64,000 nucleotides of DNA from a bacterium (GTDB lineage Bacteria > Myxococcota > UBA727 > JAUIJE01), in NCBI GenBank assembly GCA_030431455.1, contig JAUIJE010000020.1, forward strand, positions 62,001 through 126,000, written 5' to 3'. A program made the translations under genes and the position numbers. This document shows positions 27,185-35,627 of this stretch, in pieces. The stretch's first letter is position 1, and each line of letters starts with the position of its first letter. The notes beneath the pieces were generated by a model. The model was not told where the DNA came from. It saw only the letters and a list, made by a program, of their open reading frames with translations, and made no database searches.

Positions 27185-27945
27185 GGGGGGAGCTTGCCCG
27201 CTCGGCGGTCAAAGGGAAAGAAAAGCTGGCGGCCGAGGGGGGCGGCGAAGGGGATGCCCAATGATGCTGGATCTTGTGTGCTGGCCTGGTAGGTGCCGTG
27301 CAGGCGGTCCCACCACGAGAGGTTGGCCCCGAAATTGACCTGGCTCGACTCGGTGCTGTGATGCCAGGCGTGGTCGGAGGGGAGAATGAGCACGGCGCTG
27401 AGCGCCCGGTGCAGGGCGCCGCCGCGGCGGGGGGTGAAGGGGCTGTGGCGCCAGAGGTCGAGGGCGGCGGTGAGGGCGGCGCCGAGGGCGAACCAGAACG
27501 GCTCGGACAAAAAATAGAGCAAAGCCCCCCCGACCCAGAGATAGACGATGAACAGGCTGGAGTAGAGGGTGTTGCGGCTGGTGCCGAGCACGTCGAGGGT
27601 GCGCAGGGTGTGGTGGACCCGGTGCAGGGGCCACAATGTATTTGTGTGGAGCAGGCGGTGGTTCCAGTAGTAGAGGTAGTCGACGGCCACGAGGTTGAGC
27701 AGCAGCGCCGCCCACCCCGGCACCTCGAGGGCGCCCCGGCCGGCGGGGACCAGCCAGGCCAGGCCCGCCACCACCAGGCCCACCTGCAGCAAGGGGATGA
27801 GCGTGCCTTGCACCAGCAGCCCGACGAGGTCGAGCGTCCATTCCGCGCGGGTGCGCGCGCGCAGCTGGGCGCGGCCCTCGGCGGTGGCGAGCACGCCGAG
27901 GGTGAGGGCCCAAAACGCGACCAGGATGATCCAGGCGGTGTCCAT
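27181..27945 (-). CDS. Fatty acid hydroxylase / sterol desaturase superfamily membrane protein
   Basis: 254 residues, four to five hydrophobic helices. The diiron His motifs are all visible in order: YYWNHRLLH, HRVHHTLR and HAWHHS, with a preceding DYLYYWNH. The superfamily includes sterol C4/C5 oxidases, fatty-acid alpha-hydroxylases and alkylglycerol monooxygenase. It is the first gene of a chain (hydroxylase, hexapeptide acyltransferase, GH3 ligase, lipoprotein) linked by a 4-nt overlap and by gaps of 13 and 4 nt, and follows the VOC gene by 52 nt. Exact substrate unknown. Confidence 0.92.
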   Translation of the reverse strand: MDTAWIILVAFWALTLGVLATAEGRAQLRARTRAEWTLDLVGLLVQGTLIPLLQVGLVVAGLAWLVPAGRGALEVPGWAALLLNLVAVDYLYYWNHRLLHTNTLWPLHRVHHTLRTLDVLGTSRNTLYSSLFIVYLWVGGALLYFLSEPFWFALGAALTAALDLWRHSPFTPRRGGALHRALSAVLILPSDHAWHHSTESSQVNFGANLSWWDRLHGTYQASTQDPASLGIPFAAPLGRQLFFPFDRRAGKLPP

Positions 27946-27997
27946 CTCTCGTCGAGGCTAGCGCGCGAACGCGGGCTTGGCGACGCGGGGCCGGTGG

Positions 27998-28591
27998 TCA
28001 GGCCCTGTGCACGAGGCCAAAAATGGCCCCCTGGGGATCGTGACAGGGCGCGGGGGTGCCCGGGGCCGGCGGCCGGTCGATGACCTCGCCGCCCCCGGCC
28101 TCGACCGAGGCGAGGGCTTGCTCGAGGTCGGGCACGCCAAAGCTGAACAGCCAATGTGGGTGCACGCCCGGCCTGGACGCGGCGTCCCAGAACGAGACCT
28201 CGACGTGGCCGAGGCGAAAATGGTGCGCGAGGTCCTGGGGCTGGAGGTCCCACCGGCTGTAAAACACCGCGGCCCCCGCGGGGTCGGACCCGGCGTGGTC
28301 CGCCCGGCACAGCCCGGGCACGGCCGCGGTCAGCTCGGTGAGCGCAAAACCAGCGCCAAAGGGATCGGAGAAACTCGTCGGCCCCCGCGCGTTGCACCCG
28401 GCCTGGGTGAGCGACAGCCGGGCCGCGGTCTCGTCCTCGACCGCGAGGGCGCCGAGCCAGTGCGGGGGCGCGCCCGCCGCCCGGGCGGCCGCGGGCAGGG
28501 CCACGATGGGCTGCTCGATGCCGAGGGCATCGTAGAAGACGCGGGCTTCGCCCGGCCGGGTGGTGCGCAAGGTCAGGGCCGCGAAGGTCAC
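27998..28591 (-). CDS. VOC-superfamily (glyoxalase-like) protein with two modules
   Basis: 197 residues from GTG 28591, overlapping the stop of the preceding gene as GTGA. Two beta-alpha-beta-beta-beta modules are visible: FAALTLRTTRPGEARVFYDAL... and later PAGAAVFYSRWDLQPQDLAHHF...LFSFGVPDLEQALASVEAGGGEV, with a terminal DPQGAIFGLVH. VOC proteins bind a metal and act as lyases, dioxygenases or resistance binders. Metal ligands cannot be assigned with certainty. Substrate unknown. Confidence 0.85.
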   Translation of the reverse strand: MTFAALTLRTTRPGEARVFYDALGIEQPIVALPAAARAAGAPPHWLGALAVEDETAARLSLTQAGCNARGPTSFSDPFGAGFALTELTAAVPGLCRADHAGSDPAGAAVFYSRWDLQPQDLAHHFRLGHVEVSFWDAASRPGVHPHWLFSFGVPDLEQALASVEAGGGEVIDRPPAPGTPAPCHDPQGAIFGLVHRA

Positions 28592-28986
28592 GCCGCCCCC
28601 GCGGTGGGTGGGTGCAAAAAGCGCCGGGCCTCGCCTTCGTCGTCGGTGATGAGCACCCGGGCGTCGTCCCCGGTCAGGCGGCGGGCCTGCAGGATGCCGA
28701 CCTTGGTCTTCATCAGGATGACGAGCCGGGGCAGGCGGCTGAGGGCTTGCTCTTGCAGCATCGACGCGGCCTGCTCAAAGTCGTCGTCGTTGCGCCCCAT
28801 CGCGGCCCGGGAGTCGACCACCAACCCGACGAAGGCATCGGCGTCGTCGTCCACGGTGGCGAACAGCCGGCTCATGGTCTCGCGGAAGGTGTCCACCGAC
28901 GGGTACCGCTCGGCTTTGCGCCGCACGAACAGGATGCGGTCGTCCTCTTCCAGCCTGGCGTACTCGTTGTCGATCAACACGCGCAT
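28588..28986 (-). CDS. Hypothetical protein, first gene before VOC protein
   Basis: 132 residues, soluble alpha/beta. The segment MRVLIDNEYARLEEDDRILFVRRKAERYPS followed by FVGLVVDSRAAMGRND and RLVILMKTKVGILQARR has the alternation expected of a small Rossmann-like or SpoIIAA/STAS-like fold, and members of this type are common beside myxobacterial signalling genes; no firm family. ATG 28986 lies behind a GGGGGTG stretch; a GTG two codons upstream is an alternative. The end overlaps the VOC start. Confidence 0.68.
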   Translation of the reverse strand: MRVLIDNEYARLEEDDRILFVRRKAERYPSVDTFRETMSRLFATVDDDADAFVGLVVDSRAAMGRNDDDFEQAASMLQEQALSRLPRLVILMKTKVGILQARRLTGDDARVLITDDEGEARRFLHPPTAGAA

Positions 28987-29088
28987 GATCACCCCCGGTG
29001 CGTGCTGACATCGTAGAATCTGGACAATGGCGGCGCAGGTGGATCAAGGTCTGCCCACACGGGCGCCCCTGCCCCCGGAGGACCGGCC

Positions 29089-30351
29089 ATGAAAGTTGTT
29101 CGCACCGCCGAGGAAGCCGTCGCCGACATCCGCCCGGGACAGCGCGTCTTTCTGCACGGGGGCGTGGCCACCCCGCGCGCGTTGATCGCCGGGCTCGAGC
29201 CGCACCGGCGCCGGCTGCACGATGTCGAGCTGGTGCATTTGCACACCGAGGGCGTGGCCGACTGGGCGTCGTGGACGGAGAGTTTTCGCATCGCGAACCT
29301 CTTTGTCGGGCCCAACATGCGCAAGCTGGTGGGCAAGCCCGGCAACGATTATCTGCCGTGCTTCTTGTCCGAGATCCCTGCCTTGCTGCGCAGCGGCCGG
29401 CGCAAGGTCGACGTGGCCCTCATCCATGTCTCGCCCCCCGACCGCCACGGCCATTGCACCCTCGGCACCAGCGTCGACGTGGCCCGGGCCGCGGTGGACG
29501 GCGCCGACCTGGTGGTGGCCCAGATCAACCCCCAGATGCCGCGCACCCACGGCGACGGATTTGTGCATAGCTCGGCCATCGACTACGCCATCGAGGTCGA
29601 CAGCCCCATCCCCGAGCACGCCCCCCAGGACCTCGACGAGGACGAGCTGCAGATCGGCCGGTTCGTGGCCGAGCTCATCGAGGACGGCAGCACGCTTCAG
29701 GTCGGCATCGGCGCCATCCCCGACGCGGTGTTGCGCGCCTTGACCCATCACCGTCACCTCGGCGTACACACCGAAATGTGGTCGGACGGCATTTTGGAGC
29801 TCATCGAGTCCGGGGCCATCGACAACAGCCAAAAGAACGTTCATCCCGGAAAGACGGTGAGCGGGTTCGTGATGGGCTCGCGCCGGCTGTACGATTTTAT
29901 CGACGACAACCCCGCGTGCGTGATGCTCGACATCGCCTACGTGAACAACCCGCGCAAGATCGCCAAGAACCCCAAGGTGTGCGCGATCAACAGCGCGGTC
30001 GAGGTCGATCTCACCGGTCAGGTGTGCGCGGACAGCATCGGCCCGCGCATCATCAGCGGGGTGGGCGGCCAGATGGACTTCATGCGCGGGGCCTCGCTCA
30101 CCGACGGGGGCAAGCCGATCATCGCGCTCACCTCGCGCACCGCCAAGGGCCAGCCACGCATCGTGCCCACGCTGCGGCAGGGCGCGGGGGTCGTCACCAC
30201 CCGCGCGCATGTGCATTGGGTCGTGACCGAACACGGGGTGGCCGAGCTCTACGGCGCGACCTTGCAAGAGCGCGCCGATGCGCTCATCTCCATCGCCCAC
30301 CCCGACGACCGCGAGGGCCTGCTCGAAGCCTGGCACGCGATGCGGGGCTGA
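29089..30351 (+). CDS. Acetyl-CoA hydrolase/CoA-transferase family (4-hydroxybutyrate or butyrate CoA-transferase type)
   Basis: 420 residues. Family I-type CoA-transferase: moves CoA between short-chain acids through a glutamyl-CoA thioester. Visible blocks are HVSPPDRHGHCTLG, the CoA-binding LQVGIGAIPDAVL, the catalytic-Glu motif GVHTEMWSDGI (Glu229) and GVGGQMDFMRGA. Length and motifs match the acetyl-CoA hydrolase/transferase group rather than the two-subunit enzymes. It may channel short acyl groups in fermentation or beta-oxidation; no other pathway gene is adjacent. Convergent with deoD (3 nt between stops). Confidence 0.92.
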   Translation: MKVVRTAEEAVADIRPGQRVFLHGGVATPRALIAGLEPHRRRLHDVELVHLHTEGVADWASWTESFRIANLFVGPNMRKLVGKPGNDYLPCFLSEIPALLRSGRRKVDVALIHVSPPDRHGHCTLGTSVDVARAAVDGADLVVAQINPQMPRTHGDGFVHSSAIDYAIEVDSPIPEHAPQDLDEDELQIGRFVAELIEDGSTLQVGIGAIPDAVLRALTHHRHLGVHTEMWSDGILELIESGAIDNSQKNVHPGKTVSGFVMGSRRLYDFIDDNPACVMLDIAYVNNPRKIAKNPKVCAINSAVEVDLTGQVCADSIGPRIISGVGGQMDFMRGASLTDGGKPIIALTSRTAKGQPRIVPTLRQGAGVVTTRAHVHWVVTEHGVAELYGATLQERADALISIAHPDDREGLLEAWHAMRG

Positions 30352-30354
30352 GCG

Positions 30355-31065
30355 TCAGCTCGCGCCGGTGGCGACATCGAGCGCGAGGTGCACCATGGTG
30401 GTCAGGCTCTCCTGACGTTCCTCGACGCTGAGCTTTTGTTCGGTCACGAGGTTATCGGTGACGGTGAGGATGCTGAGCGCGTGGGCGCCCTCGGCCAGGG
30501 CCACGCCGTACAGGCCCGCGGTCTCCATCTCCGCCGCGAGCAGGCCGTAGCGGCGGGCGTCGTCGAAGTAGTCCTCGGGCGCATAGAACAGATCGGTGGT
30601 GAACACCGTGCCCACCCGCACCGCCACCGCCCGCTTGTCCGCCGCGGTCCGGGCCGCCTGCAACAGTCCGAAATCCGCCACCGCGGGCAGGTCAAAGCCC
30701 ATGAAGCGGTTGACGTTGCAGGTCGAGTCGGTGGCCGCGGCCTGGGCGAGCACCACCGTACGCAATGGAACTGCTTCGGGGATCGCCCCGCAGCTGCCCA
30801 CCCGGATGAGCCGCTTGACCCCGTACTCACGCACCAGCTCGGTGGCGTAGATGCTCACCGAGGGGATGCCCATGCCCGTGCCCATCACCGAGACGCGTTG
30901 CCCGTCCACGGTGCCGGTGAAGCCGAGCATGTTGCGCACCGACGTGACCTGCTCAGCGTCGGTGAAGAATGTGTCTGCAATCCAGCGCGCGCGCAGGGGG
31001 TCGCCGGGGAGGAGCACGACGTCGGCAAAGGCGTCGGCGGGTGCGTCGATGTGTGGGGTGCCCAT
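30355..31065 (-). CDS. deoD: Purine nucleoside phosphorylase DeoD-type
   Basis: 236 residues, the standard size of hexameric DeoD. It splits purine (deoxy)nucleosides with phosphate in the salvage pathway. Signatures: MGTPHIDA, the phosphate-site LLPGDPLRARWIA, MGIPSVSIYATEL, GSCGAI, the ribose-site AAEMETAGLYGVA, and ILTVTDNLV carrying the Asp that protonates the base. No neighbouring nucleoside gene is present, so it is probably a stand-alone unit. The divergent neighbour encodes a secreted protein 75 nt away. Confidence 0.95.
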   Translation of the reverse strand: MGTPHIDAPADAFADVVLLPGDPLRARWIADTFFTDAEQVTSVRNMLGFTGTVDGQRVSVMGTGMGIPSVSIYATELVREYGVKRLIRVGSCGAIPEAVPLRTVVLAQAAATDSTCNVNRFMGFDLPAVADFGLLQAARTAADKRAVAVRVGTVFTTDLFYAPEDYFDDARRYGLLAAEMETAGLYGVALAEGAHALSILTVTDNLVTEQKLSVEERQESLTTMVHLALDVATGAS

Positions 31066-31140
31066 GGACCGGACATGGCACAGGACGCGGCCCCGGGACA
31101 GCCGGGAATCGATTTGGCATGCTGTTTCGAGGAGATGAGC

Positions 31141-32025
31141 ATGATCGGAACACGCACCATGAGTTGGGGGTTGGCCCTTTGTGTGGGAGTGGCGACGTAC
31201 GCTCCCCAAGCGGACGCGTGTGACGCTGTGCTCGCGGTCGAGGACAGCCTGCCGGTGGGTCATCGCCTCGCCTTCAGCACGCCGGCGGTGGAGTCTTCGG
31301 ACCTCGGTCTCCCCGGTGGTCTGTGGTGGTTCGCCGACGGGACGCTCGACCCGGACGCGTTCGTTCCCGCCGAAGACAACGTCGACCAGTCCCCCCTGGA
31401 TGTCGTCTACCGTCGCGCCGGCTACACCGCGTTTCGCGTGCCACCCAACGCCGCCGAGGGCGACAGCTGGACCAGCGCCGATCGCACCCTCACCGCGGGC
31501 CGCGCCGAGGACCTCATCGAGCCGGCGAGCGGGCCCTTTGTCACCAACGTTGAGGTCACGGTCCAGACTGACCACCACGTCGTCGACGGCTGCGCCGCGT
31601 TCAGCCCCACCGAGCAATATGACTTTGTCCAGTTCACCGCCGACTTCGACAGCGACGTGCAGGTGGCGTTTGACATCTGGATGGTCGAAGGCGCGAGCAC
31701 CGCCGTGCCCGACGAGGACCCGTCGCTCCATTTGTCGGCGAGCCATCGCGTGCCCCTGCCCATTCGGTTGCGCACCCCGGGGCCGCACACGCTGATCATC
31801 CAGCCCGTCGACGTGTACCGTGGTGTGTTGCACGAGCCGTTGTTTGTCGAGATGGACGGCGCCACCGAGGCCGTCATCACGTCTGGCGTCGGATGCTCGA
31901 TGGGCCAAGCGCCATCGGTTTCGCTGCTTGCGCTGGCGGGGCTCGTGGTCGCCCTGCGTCGTCGCCGACGCTCGTTGTCGTGTTCCCGACGACTTTGCCG
32001 CGTCGCGTTTTGGGATGCGCTCTAA
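31141..32025 (+). CDS. Exported protein with MYXO-CTERM-like sorting tail
   Basis: 294 residues. A GAGGAG site lies 6 nt before ATG 31141, which is preferred to the ATG two codons earlier. A signal peptide (RTMSWGLALCVGVATYAPQADA) exports a beta-rich protein. Near the C-terminus is GCSMG, then a hydrophobic helix (SVSLLALAGLVVAL) and RRRRR, the plan of MYXO-CTERM signals processed by rhombosortase or myxosortase-type enzymes. Unusually, about 17 residues (SLSCSRRLCRVAFWDAL) follow the Arg cluster, where these proteins normally end, so the stop may have been lost. The stop overlaps the convergent gene end. Confidence 0.8.
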   Translation: MIGTRTMSWGLALCVGVATYAPQADACDAVLAVEDSLPVGHRLAFSTPAVESSDLGLPGGLWWFADGTLDPDAFVPAEDNVDQSPLDVVYRRAGYTAFRVPPNAAEGDSWTSADRTLTAGRAEDLIEPASGPFVTNVEVTVQTDHHVVDGCAAFSPTEQYDFVQFTADFDSDVQVAFDIWMVEGASTAVPDEDPSLHLSASHRVPLPIRLRTPGPHTLIIQPVDVYRGVLHEPLFVEMDGATEAVITSGVGCSMGQAPSVSLLALAGLVVALRRRRRSLSCSRRLCRVAFWDAL

Positions 32026-32936
32026 TGTTCGGTGTCGGGGTCGACGTCGGGGTCGGTGGCCTGGGGGGCTGAACAGCTCGGGAAGTGGGCGATGGCGGGA
32101 TGCGCGGCCCAGGCCTCGGCCTTGGTTTGGCCCTCCGGCAACGCTTGCCACGTCGAGGTCACCGCGATGCGCCAAGCGTCGACCAGGTCGTCCAGGGACG
32201 CGCCGTAGGCGGCTTCGAGGCTGGCCTCGTCGACGGGGACCGGTCCCGAGGTGAGCGACACCAGGGTGTCGAGCCCGTGGGCGGTCACGAGGAAGTCCAC
32301 GAAGGAGAGCCGAATCGAATACGCCTGGGGCATGCAGCGGAAGTTGAGCGCGAGGTGGTTGCGGGCGAGGCGCGCGGGAGACACGAGTTGGTTGGTCTCG
32401 ATCCAGTGGCCGACCGCCACCGTGGGCTCGGTGCCAAATAGGGGAAAGCCGGTGGAGCCAAAGCCGATCGAACGGGCCAATACCTCGGCGAGGCCCTCCT
32501 CGAAAAAGAGCGCGAGGTTGGTCTGGCGCTCGGGGGTTTGCCAGTGGGGCAAGCGCAGGGCGTGCACCATCTCGTGCACCAGCGACGCGTCGTAATCCCC
32601 GCCCGCGCCCGGGAAGCGGTAGAGCAAAATCGTGCCCGTGTCCGGGTCGACGGTGGGCACATGGGTAGAGTCCCCTTCGCCCATCAACCGCACCCGCAGG
32701 GGGAGCTGGGCCTCGGCCCCGGGCAGGCGCTCGACCAGGGCGGGCAACGCCGCCACCGCGCGCTCGCGCACGGGTTCGACATCGGCGGTGTGCTGCCGCG
32801 AAACGTCCTCGACCACGACCTCGGGGGCCATGCGCTGGTTGGGCGGAGGGCCGTCTTCGGTGGCCGAGCCACAGCCCAAAAACGCGGCCAACGCCAAACC
32901 CGCGCAGAGGGGGCCCCGGTAACGATGCAGTGCCAT
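32022..32936 (-). CDS. Lipoprotein metallopeptidase-like protein (HExxH)
   Basis: 304 residues, lipoprotein signal PLCAGLALAAFLGC. A zinc motif LVHEMVHAL (His121, Glu122, His125) followed 22 residues later by FFEEGLAE (Glu147 or Glu151 as third ligand) marks a gluzincin-like peptidase. The start lies 22 nt after the Rieske gene stop, so it probably is the last gene of the oxygenase operon. Substrate unknown; the catalytic reading is inference from motif spacing. Confidence 0.8.
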   Translation of the reverse strand: MALHRYRGPLCAGLALAAFLGCGSATEDGPPPNQRMAPEVVVEDVSRQHTADVEPVRERAVAALPALVERLPGAEAQLPLRVRLMGEGDSTHVPTVDPDTGTILLYRFPGAGGDYDASLVHEMVHALRLPHWQTPERQTNLALFFEEGLAEVLARSIGFGSTGFPLFGTEPTVAVGHWIETNQLVSPARLARNHLALNFRCMPQAYSIRLSFVDFLVTAHGLDTLVSLTSGPVPVDEASLEAAYGASLDDLVDAWRIAVTSTWQALPEGQTKAEAWAAHPAIAHFPSCSAPQATDPDVDPDTEH

Positions 32937-32958
32937 GTGGTCCCCCGTCTGCCGCCGA

Positions 32959-34056
32959 TCAAATCCAGAACGTGATGTCGCGCGACTTTTCCGGCAGCGT
33001 GCGCGGGTCTTGGCCCTCGGCCAGCGCGTCGCGGATCTGTTCGACAAAGATGTGAATGGTGTCCGCCTGGGTGTGGGCGAACTTGTCCCCGTACTTTTTG
33101 ATCACGTCCATCTGCTGGCCGAGGATCTCCACGTCCTGGTCGATGACCATCTGGCCCTGGCGCCGCACGATGAAGCGGGCCGGCCAACTGAAGATGCCGT
33201 AGTTGAACGTGAGGTCGGTGTACACCAATGTTTCTTCATCGGTCACGGGCACGGACTGGGACGTGATGATGAAGTGCCGCTTGGGGCCGAACACGTAGCT
33301 CACCGACGTCACATTGGGCATGAAGAAGCTGTCGGTGTGCTGGATCTTGTGCCCCCCGGGGTTCAAGAACCACTTGAACCAGCCGAGGTTGTCGGTCTCG
33401 CCTTCGTAGTTGACGTGCACTTCGCCGTTTTTGCGCACGATGTGGGCGTTGATTTTTTGGTCCCGCGCGTCGCGGAAGATGACGGGGTGGACGAAGACCG
33501 TGTGCGGGATGTCGATGAAGTTCTCCGCGCAGTTGGTCACGTTGTTCATCATGCGGTTCTGCAGCCGCACGGTGGTGTACCCCTTGTCCCCATAACAAGG
33601 CATGGCGAAGGGCGTGATGTCCGCGGGCCCGTCTTTTTCCGGCGCGTCCTCGTCGCGCACGCGCACGTAGACGAAGTCGTCTTGCTCACAGACTTCGTGC
33701 ACCAGCGCGCGCCGGGCGATGCCCCCTTTTTTGAACTGCCCCTTTTCACAGGGCACGGCCACGACCTCGCCCTCGCCGTCGTAGGTCCACCCGTGGTAGG
33801 GACAGCGCAGACACCCGTCGGGGGTGCGGCTGCCCTTCGACAGGGGCGCGGCCCGGTGCATACACCGATCGCGCAACGCCACCGGCTTTCCGTCCGGGCC
33901 GCGGAATATCGCCAAGTCCTCGTCGAGCACCTTGCGGCTGAGCACATTTTGGGGCCCGAGCTCGTGAGACTCGCACACCACGTACCAAAAGCTCCGCACC
34001 GTGAGCCCGGCGGTGGTGGCGGGGGCGGTCTGTCCGGCCGCGTCTTGGGGGCTCAT
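32959..34056 (-). CDS. Rieske non-heme iron oxygenase (terminal oxygenase)
   Basis: 365 residues. ATG 34056 overlaps the ferredoxin stop as ATGA, so it is chosen over an ATG three codons upstream. The Rieske [2Fe-2S] site is complete (Cys65-x-His67 and Cys85-x2-His88, as DRCMHRAAPL and RCPYHGW). The mononuclear iron site is also complete (FIDIPHTVFVH, D-x2-H-x4-H). It should therefore be a true oxygenase of the aromatic/steroid/pheophorbide-oxygenase type, taking electrons from the ferredoxin encoded just upstream. Substrate unknown; no aromatic-catabolism genes are near. Confidence 0.95.
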   Translation of the reverse strand: MSPQDAAGQTAPATTAGLTVRSFWYVVCESHELGPQNVLSRKVLDEDLAIFRGPDGKPVALRDRCMHRAAPLSKGSRTPDGCLRCPYHGWTYDGEGEVVAVPCEKGQFKKGGIARRALVHEVCEQDDFVYVRVRDEDAPEKDGPADITPFAMPCYGDKGYTTVRLQNRMMNNVTNCAENFIDIPHTVFVHPVIFRDARDQKINAHIVRKNGEVHVNYEGETDNLGWFKWFLNPGGHKIQHTDSFFMPNVTSVSYVFGPKRHFIITSQSVPVTDEETLVYTDLTFNYGIFSWPARFIVRRQGQMVIDQDVEILGQQMDVIKKYGDKFAHTQADTIHIFVEQIRDALAEGQDPRTLPEKSRDITFWI

Positions 34057-34367
34057 CCGTCCCACCGATCTTCACAGTGCGCGCGCAACACCAGGTCTGC
34101 CTGCACATCGATTTGGCAGGCGAGCCGCGCGTTCTGTACGCCGTCGGCGTACAGCTCCAAAATCTCTTGTTCGTCCTCGTCGGGAGGCGTGAGTTTGTCC
34201 CCGCCCTCGACGACCTCGACCACGCAGGTGCCGCAGATGCCGGTGCGGCAGCCGAACAGCACCGGGCTGTTCTTCACGTCGAGGTCCTCGGACAACACCT
34301 TGCCCGGCGGGACCTGCACCGCGGGGTGGTCGTCGTCCGAGAATGTCACGGAATGGCGCGTGGTCAT
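34053..34367 (-). CDS. Plant-type [2Fe-2S] ferredoxin
   Basis: 104 residues. Cluster ligands are Cys40, Cys45, Cys48 and Cys84 in LFGCRTGICGTCVVEV and RLACQ, the CX4CX2C...C pattern of plant/adrenodoxin-like ferredoxins. It is a cytoplasmic electron carrier, most likely for the two Rieske oxygenases and perhaps the diiron proteins of the same operon. ATG 34367 overlaps the stop of the upstream diiron gene and the stop overlaps the Rieske start. No ferredoxin reductase gene lies in the window's operon. Confidence 0.95.
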   Translation of the reverse strand: MTTRHSVTFSDDDHPAVQVPPGKVLSEDLDVKNSPVLFGCRTGICGTCVVEVVEGGDKLTPPDEDEQEILELYADGVQNARLACQIDVQADLVLRAHCEDRWDG

Positions 34368-35611
34368 GCCGGGGCCCAGGTGCGAATGGGGGCCAGGCCC
34401 CGTCCATACATGCGGCGGTTGCGGCGCAGGGCCGCGTCGACGCTCGCCTTCTCCATCACCGCCATCTTTTTGTTCTCGGCGCTCACAAAGTCGAGGCCGG
34501 CCACGTATTTCTTGTAGCTCTCCCGCGCGGTCTGGTGCGTCTCCTGGGCGAGGTGGAACGACTCGTTGTCTTTGCAGAAGCTGTCCCAGATGAGCTCGCG
34601 CGCGGCCTTGTCGTCGAGGCCAAACGCCCGGCTGCGCAACACCTTGTACACCGCGGCGAACGCCGCGGGGTCAAACCAGAAGACGCCGTTGACCATGCTC
34701 GAGAAGTTGCGGTGGTCTTTCTGGCAGCCCTTGACCCCGAGGTTGGTCACGAACTTCTCGAACGCGCTGGGGGCGGGCAGGCTCTTGACCACGTCGTGGC
34801 TGACGATGGTCGAACTGTTGAAGTGATAGCTCTCGTCACAGAAATGGTAATAGCTGATCTTCGACGGAATCGGCGCGTCCTCTTTGCGCTTGGTCTCGCC
34901 GGTGACCGGGTCGGGCTCCCGGTCGTACTTGGTGTAGTACTGGCTCAGCTGGTGCTGGACGATCTTGCCCGACAACGTGCGGATGCCGCGCACCAAGAAA
35001 TACTGACAAGCGATGAAGGCGTTGCCCGCGCTGAGCAAGCCGAAGGTGCGCAGCTGCAGCCGCTTGAACTTCCGGCGAAACGGCGAGCTGTCCTGGTAGA
35101 TCATCGTCTCGTGAAAAGGCCCGCGCATCGGGTAGGTGAACACCCGCTGGCCGAACACCTCGGCTTCGACCGCCTCGCTCACCTTCTTGAACGCCGCGAT
35201 GTGGGCGCGCTCCTGGCTCGACTCGAGGTCGAGCATGTCGCACACGGTGCGAAAGTCCTCGATGCCGAACAGCCCCGCGGCCGAGGTCTGGTTGAAGTAG
35301 ATGGTCGCGATCTCCGCGCTGATGATTTGCGCGTAATACGCCACCCAATAGAGCTGGTTGAGCAACACCCGCTGCGACTCACTCGCCTGGTCCCAGATGG
35401 GCGTGCCGTAGCAGAGCGAAAACTTCTCGGGGTTCCAGTATTCGTCTTTGCACGCCGCGTACTCGAACGCCCCCGCGGCCTCGTCGAGCAACTGGGTGTG
35501 GTCCTGCTTTTTGTTGCGGCGCAGGTTGATCGCCACCTTCTTGGCGGTGGGCACATCGTCGAGCAGGGAGGGCTCGGGGCGGCGCAGGCTGTGATTCGTC
35601 GGTGCGCTCAT
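34364..35611 (-). CDS. Ferritin-like diiron protein, AurF-type oxygenase candidate
   Basis: 415 residues from ATG 35611. Helical. Carboxylate/His ligands of a ferritin-like diiron site can be matched to SAEIATIYFNQ, LESSQERAHIAAF, and DESYHFNSS, consistent with the p-aminobenzoate N-oxygenase (AurF) superfamily, though the family assignment needs a profile search. The enzyme would use O2 to hydroxylate or N-oxygenate a substrate. It sits between a second diiron gene (16 nt upstream) and the ferredoxin (overlap of 4 nt), so electron supply is at hand. Confidence 0.8.
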   Translation of the reverse strand: MSAPTNHSLRRPEPSLLDDVPTAKKVAINLRRNKKQDHTQLLDEAAGAFEYAACKDEYWNPEKFSLCYGTPIWDQASESQRVLLNQLYWVAYYAQIISAEIATIYFNQTSAAGLFGIEDFRTVCDMLDLESSQERAHIAAFKKVSEAVEAEVFGQRVFTYPMRGPFHETMIYQDSSPFRRKFKRLQLRTFGLLSAGNAFIACQYFLVRGIRTLSGKIVQHQLSQYYTKYDREPDPVTGETKRKEDAPIPSKISYYHFCDESYHFNSSTIVSHDVVKSLPAPSAFEKFVTNLGVKGCQKDHRNFSSMVNGVFWFDPAAFAAVYKVLRSRAFGLDDKAARELIWDSFCKDNESFHLAQETHQTARESYKKYVAGLDFVSAENKKMAVMEKASVDAALRRNRRMYGRGLAPIRTWAPA

Positions 35612-35627
35612 GGCACGGCCTCTCTGC

